Assembly (NCBI GenBank): GCA_021789355.1
Contig: JAJYJR010000337.1
Location: 1 to 6,561 of the forward strand
DNA: 6,561 bases
From: Chloroflexota bacterium
GTDB taxonomy: Bacteria; Chloroflexota; Limnocylindria; Limnocylindrales; CSP1-4
Direction of reading: 5' to 3'
Shown in pieces: positions 5,883 to 6,561 of the stretch. Each line of letters opens with the position of its first letter. Within the stretch, counting starts at the first letter, position 1. The notes under the pieces were generated by a model. That model did no database searches, was not told the origin of the DNA, and saw only the letters and a program-made list of their open reading frames with translations. Both the position numbers and the translations under genes were made by a program.

Positions 5883-6260
5883 TCATGCGGCCGAGGAACC
5901 ATGTCCCGAGGCGGTTGAGGTGCCCGTCGGGTCGCCTGCACCGTGTGCGCCATCTCGCTCATGAGCGCCGCGTCTGACTGACGCGTCAGGAGCGCGGGAG
6001 GCAGGGCCCCCGCCGTCGAGCCGGTGCGCCACGAGCTCGGTGGCCCGCGCCGTATCCGACGCCGAGCCGCTCGACGCCTCGCCGAGCAGCACGCGCTCGG
6101 CCGCGAGCCCGCCCAGGGCGACCGCCGCTTGATCGAGGAGGGCCCCGTCGCCCAGGATCCGCCGCCGTCGCTCGTCGGCCCCCACGTGCGTTTCCCCGCC
6201 CTGCAGGCGGCTGATGCGCACCGCCGGCACCGTCTGGCCTGCGGCGTTGATACCCCGCAA
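5883..6260 (-). pseudogene. Remnant of FtsH-like M41 peptidase domain
   Basis: On the minus strand, 6140-6018 reads LLDQAAVALGGLAAERVLLG followed by EASSGSASDTARATELVAHR. This is the late part of the peptidase M41 domain (family pattern LLDRIAVLLGGRAAEELVFGE...TGAxNDLERATELAR). The Asp in SASD corresponds to the third zinc ligand of FtsH. The HExxH zinc motif should lie upstream but appears in no minus-strand frame before the window edge, and the AAA+ ATPase domain is absent. Homology fades after about 6015, and the rest to TGA 5883 is unpatterned. The only in-frame start is TTG 6260 with no clear ribosome site. It is therefore most likely a decayed gene fragment, not a working protease. The alternative, a short standalone M41-like protein, is unlikely without HExxH. 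It is convergent with the regulator gene, 97 bases from its stop. Confidence 0.55.
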
Positions 6261-6266
6261 CGGCAG

Positions 6267-6293
6267 ACTGTTCCGTTCACAACTGTTCCGTTC
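6267..6293. repeat. Two direct copies of a 12-bp sequence
   Basis: ACTGTTCCGTTC occurs at 6267-6278 and again at 6282-6293, a 15-base period with three bases between copies. The pair lies where the M41 similarity ends and just upstream of the proposed promoter of the exported-protein gene. It could be a tandem binding site or a small duplication formed when the peptidase gene was truncated. Confidence 0.7.
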
Positions 6294-6298
6294 CCATC

Positions 6299-6327
6299 TG
6301 GACGCGGGGTCGACGCGGATCGATACT
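6299..6327 (+). promoter_or_regulatory. Candidate promoter of the exported-protein gene
   Basis: TGGACG (6299-6304) and GATACT (6322-6327) match the -35 and -10 consensus at four of six bases each, with a 17-base spacer. This is nearly the same layout as the promoter proposed for the regulator. The start point would be near 6334, about 30 bases before GTG 6363. Confidence 0.35.
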
Positions 6328-6362
6328 CGGTACCCACGCGAGAACAGGCAGGGGTACGCAGG

Positions 6363-6561
6363 GTGCGGTTGTCACGGCGAACGGGCATCGCACTCCAGCG
6401 TCGATCCTCGTTCGTCGTGATCGTCGCGGTCGTTGGCCTCCTGCTCGGCGACGCCCTCGCGGCACCGCCGCCGGTCGCCGCGGCCAGCTGCGTCACGATC
6501 GTCGGGGCGACCTGGAACCCGACCACGGTCGTCGTCCCCGGGCCGGGCCAGAACGAGGAGT
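6363..6561 (+). CDS. Exported protein, N-terminal part (3' end beyond window)
   Basis: From GTG 6363 the frame stays open to the window end, giving 66 residues. The start MRLSRRTGIALQRRSS is strongly basic, followed by the hydrophobic core FVVIVAVVGLLLGDALA and an Ala/Pro-rich stretch ending PPVAAAS, a convincing Sec signal peptide with cleavage near residues 45-48. The mature part begins SCVTIVGATWNPTTVVVPGP and ends NEE at the edge. The product is therefore secreted or surface-located. AGGGG (6350-6354) lies eight bases before the GTG and is a fair ribosome site. Too little of the mature protein is present to assign a family; the short NxxE tail could start a lamin-tail or Ig-like fold, but that is a guess. 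The minus-strand frame over this stretch has no domain pattern. Confidence 0.7.
   Translation, partial: MRLSRRTGIALQRRSSFVVIVAVVGLLLGDALAAPPPVAAASCVTIVGATWNPTTVVVPGPGQNEE

Noticed and set aside
4931..6526. 531-codon open frame on the minus strand
   Set aside because: It runs antisense through the well-supported MmyB-like gene and beyond, with Arg/Ala/Pro-rich unpatterned sequence; it is open only because of high G+C.

Overview
The window is visibly G+C-rich, with GTG/ATG starts, good Shine-Dalgarno sites (GGAGG-type) and third-position G/C bias. That fits an actinobacterium or a high-GC Chloroflexota-like organism; the sequence does not fix the taxon. The region is sparsely coded and looks accessory: one insertion sequence, one broken transposase, one decayed peptidase fragment, several exported proteins and one regulator.

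Layout, left to right. Positions 1-489 (+) hold the 3' part of a gene for an AlbA_2/Schlafen-type domain protein, cut by the window edge. Positions 707-1889 are a complete IS481-family element. It has 27-bp perfect terminal inverted repeats and a perfect 6-bp target duplication ACTAGG, which matches the NCTAGN target known for IS481. Its transposase (743-1834, -) is broken by two compensating single-base shifts. Positions 2057-2311 (-) hold a small unrecognised ORF, followed by about 440 bases without a convincing gene. Positions 2756-3343 (-) encode a lipoprotein with a long Ala/Ser/Pro linker and an 8-base C run in its coding sequence. Positions 3498-4700 (-) encode a secreted right-handed beta-helix protein built of GGxI repeats. 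Positions 4871-5785 (+) encode a MmyB-like XRE-family regulator, divergent from the beta-helix gene; its upstream region carries a plausible promoter and two inverted repeats. Positions 5883-6260 (-) are the remains of an FtsH-like M41 peptidase lacking the HExxH and AAA parts. At 6363-6561 (+) a second exported protein begins and runs off the window.

How the parts fit together: the beta-helix protein and the lipoprotein lie in tandem on the minus strand and are probably both extracytoplasmic. The MmyB-like regulator next to them is the only obvious candidate controller; the dyads over its own promoter suggest autoregulation, and control of the divergent beta-helix gene is possible but unproven. 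The IS sits in what was a convergent intergenic region, so its insertion probably disrupted no gene. I see no convincing new defence or biosynthetic system. The points most worth checking are the IS with perfect ends but a doubly shifted transposase, the dyad-rich regulator promoter, the C8 tract in the lipoprotein, and the beta-helix/lipoprotein pair.
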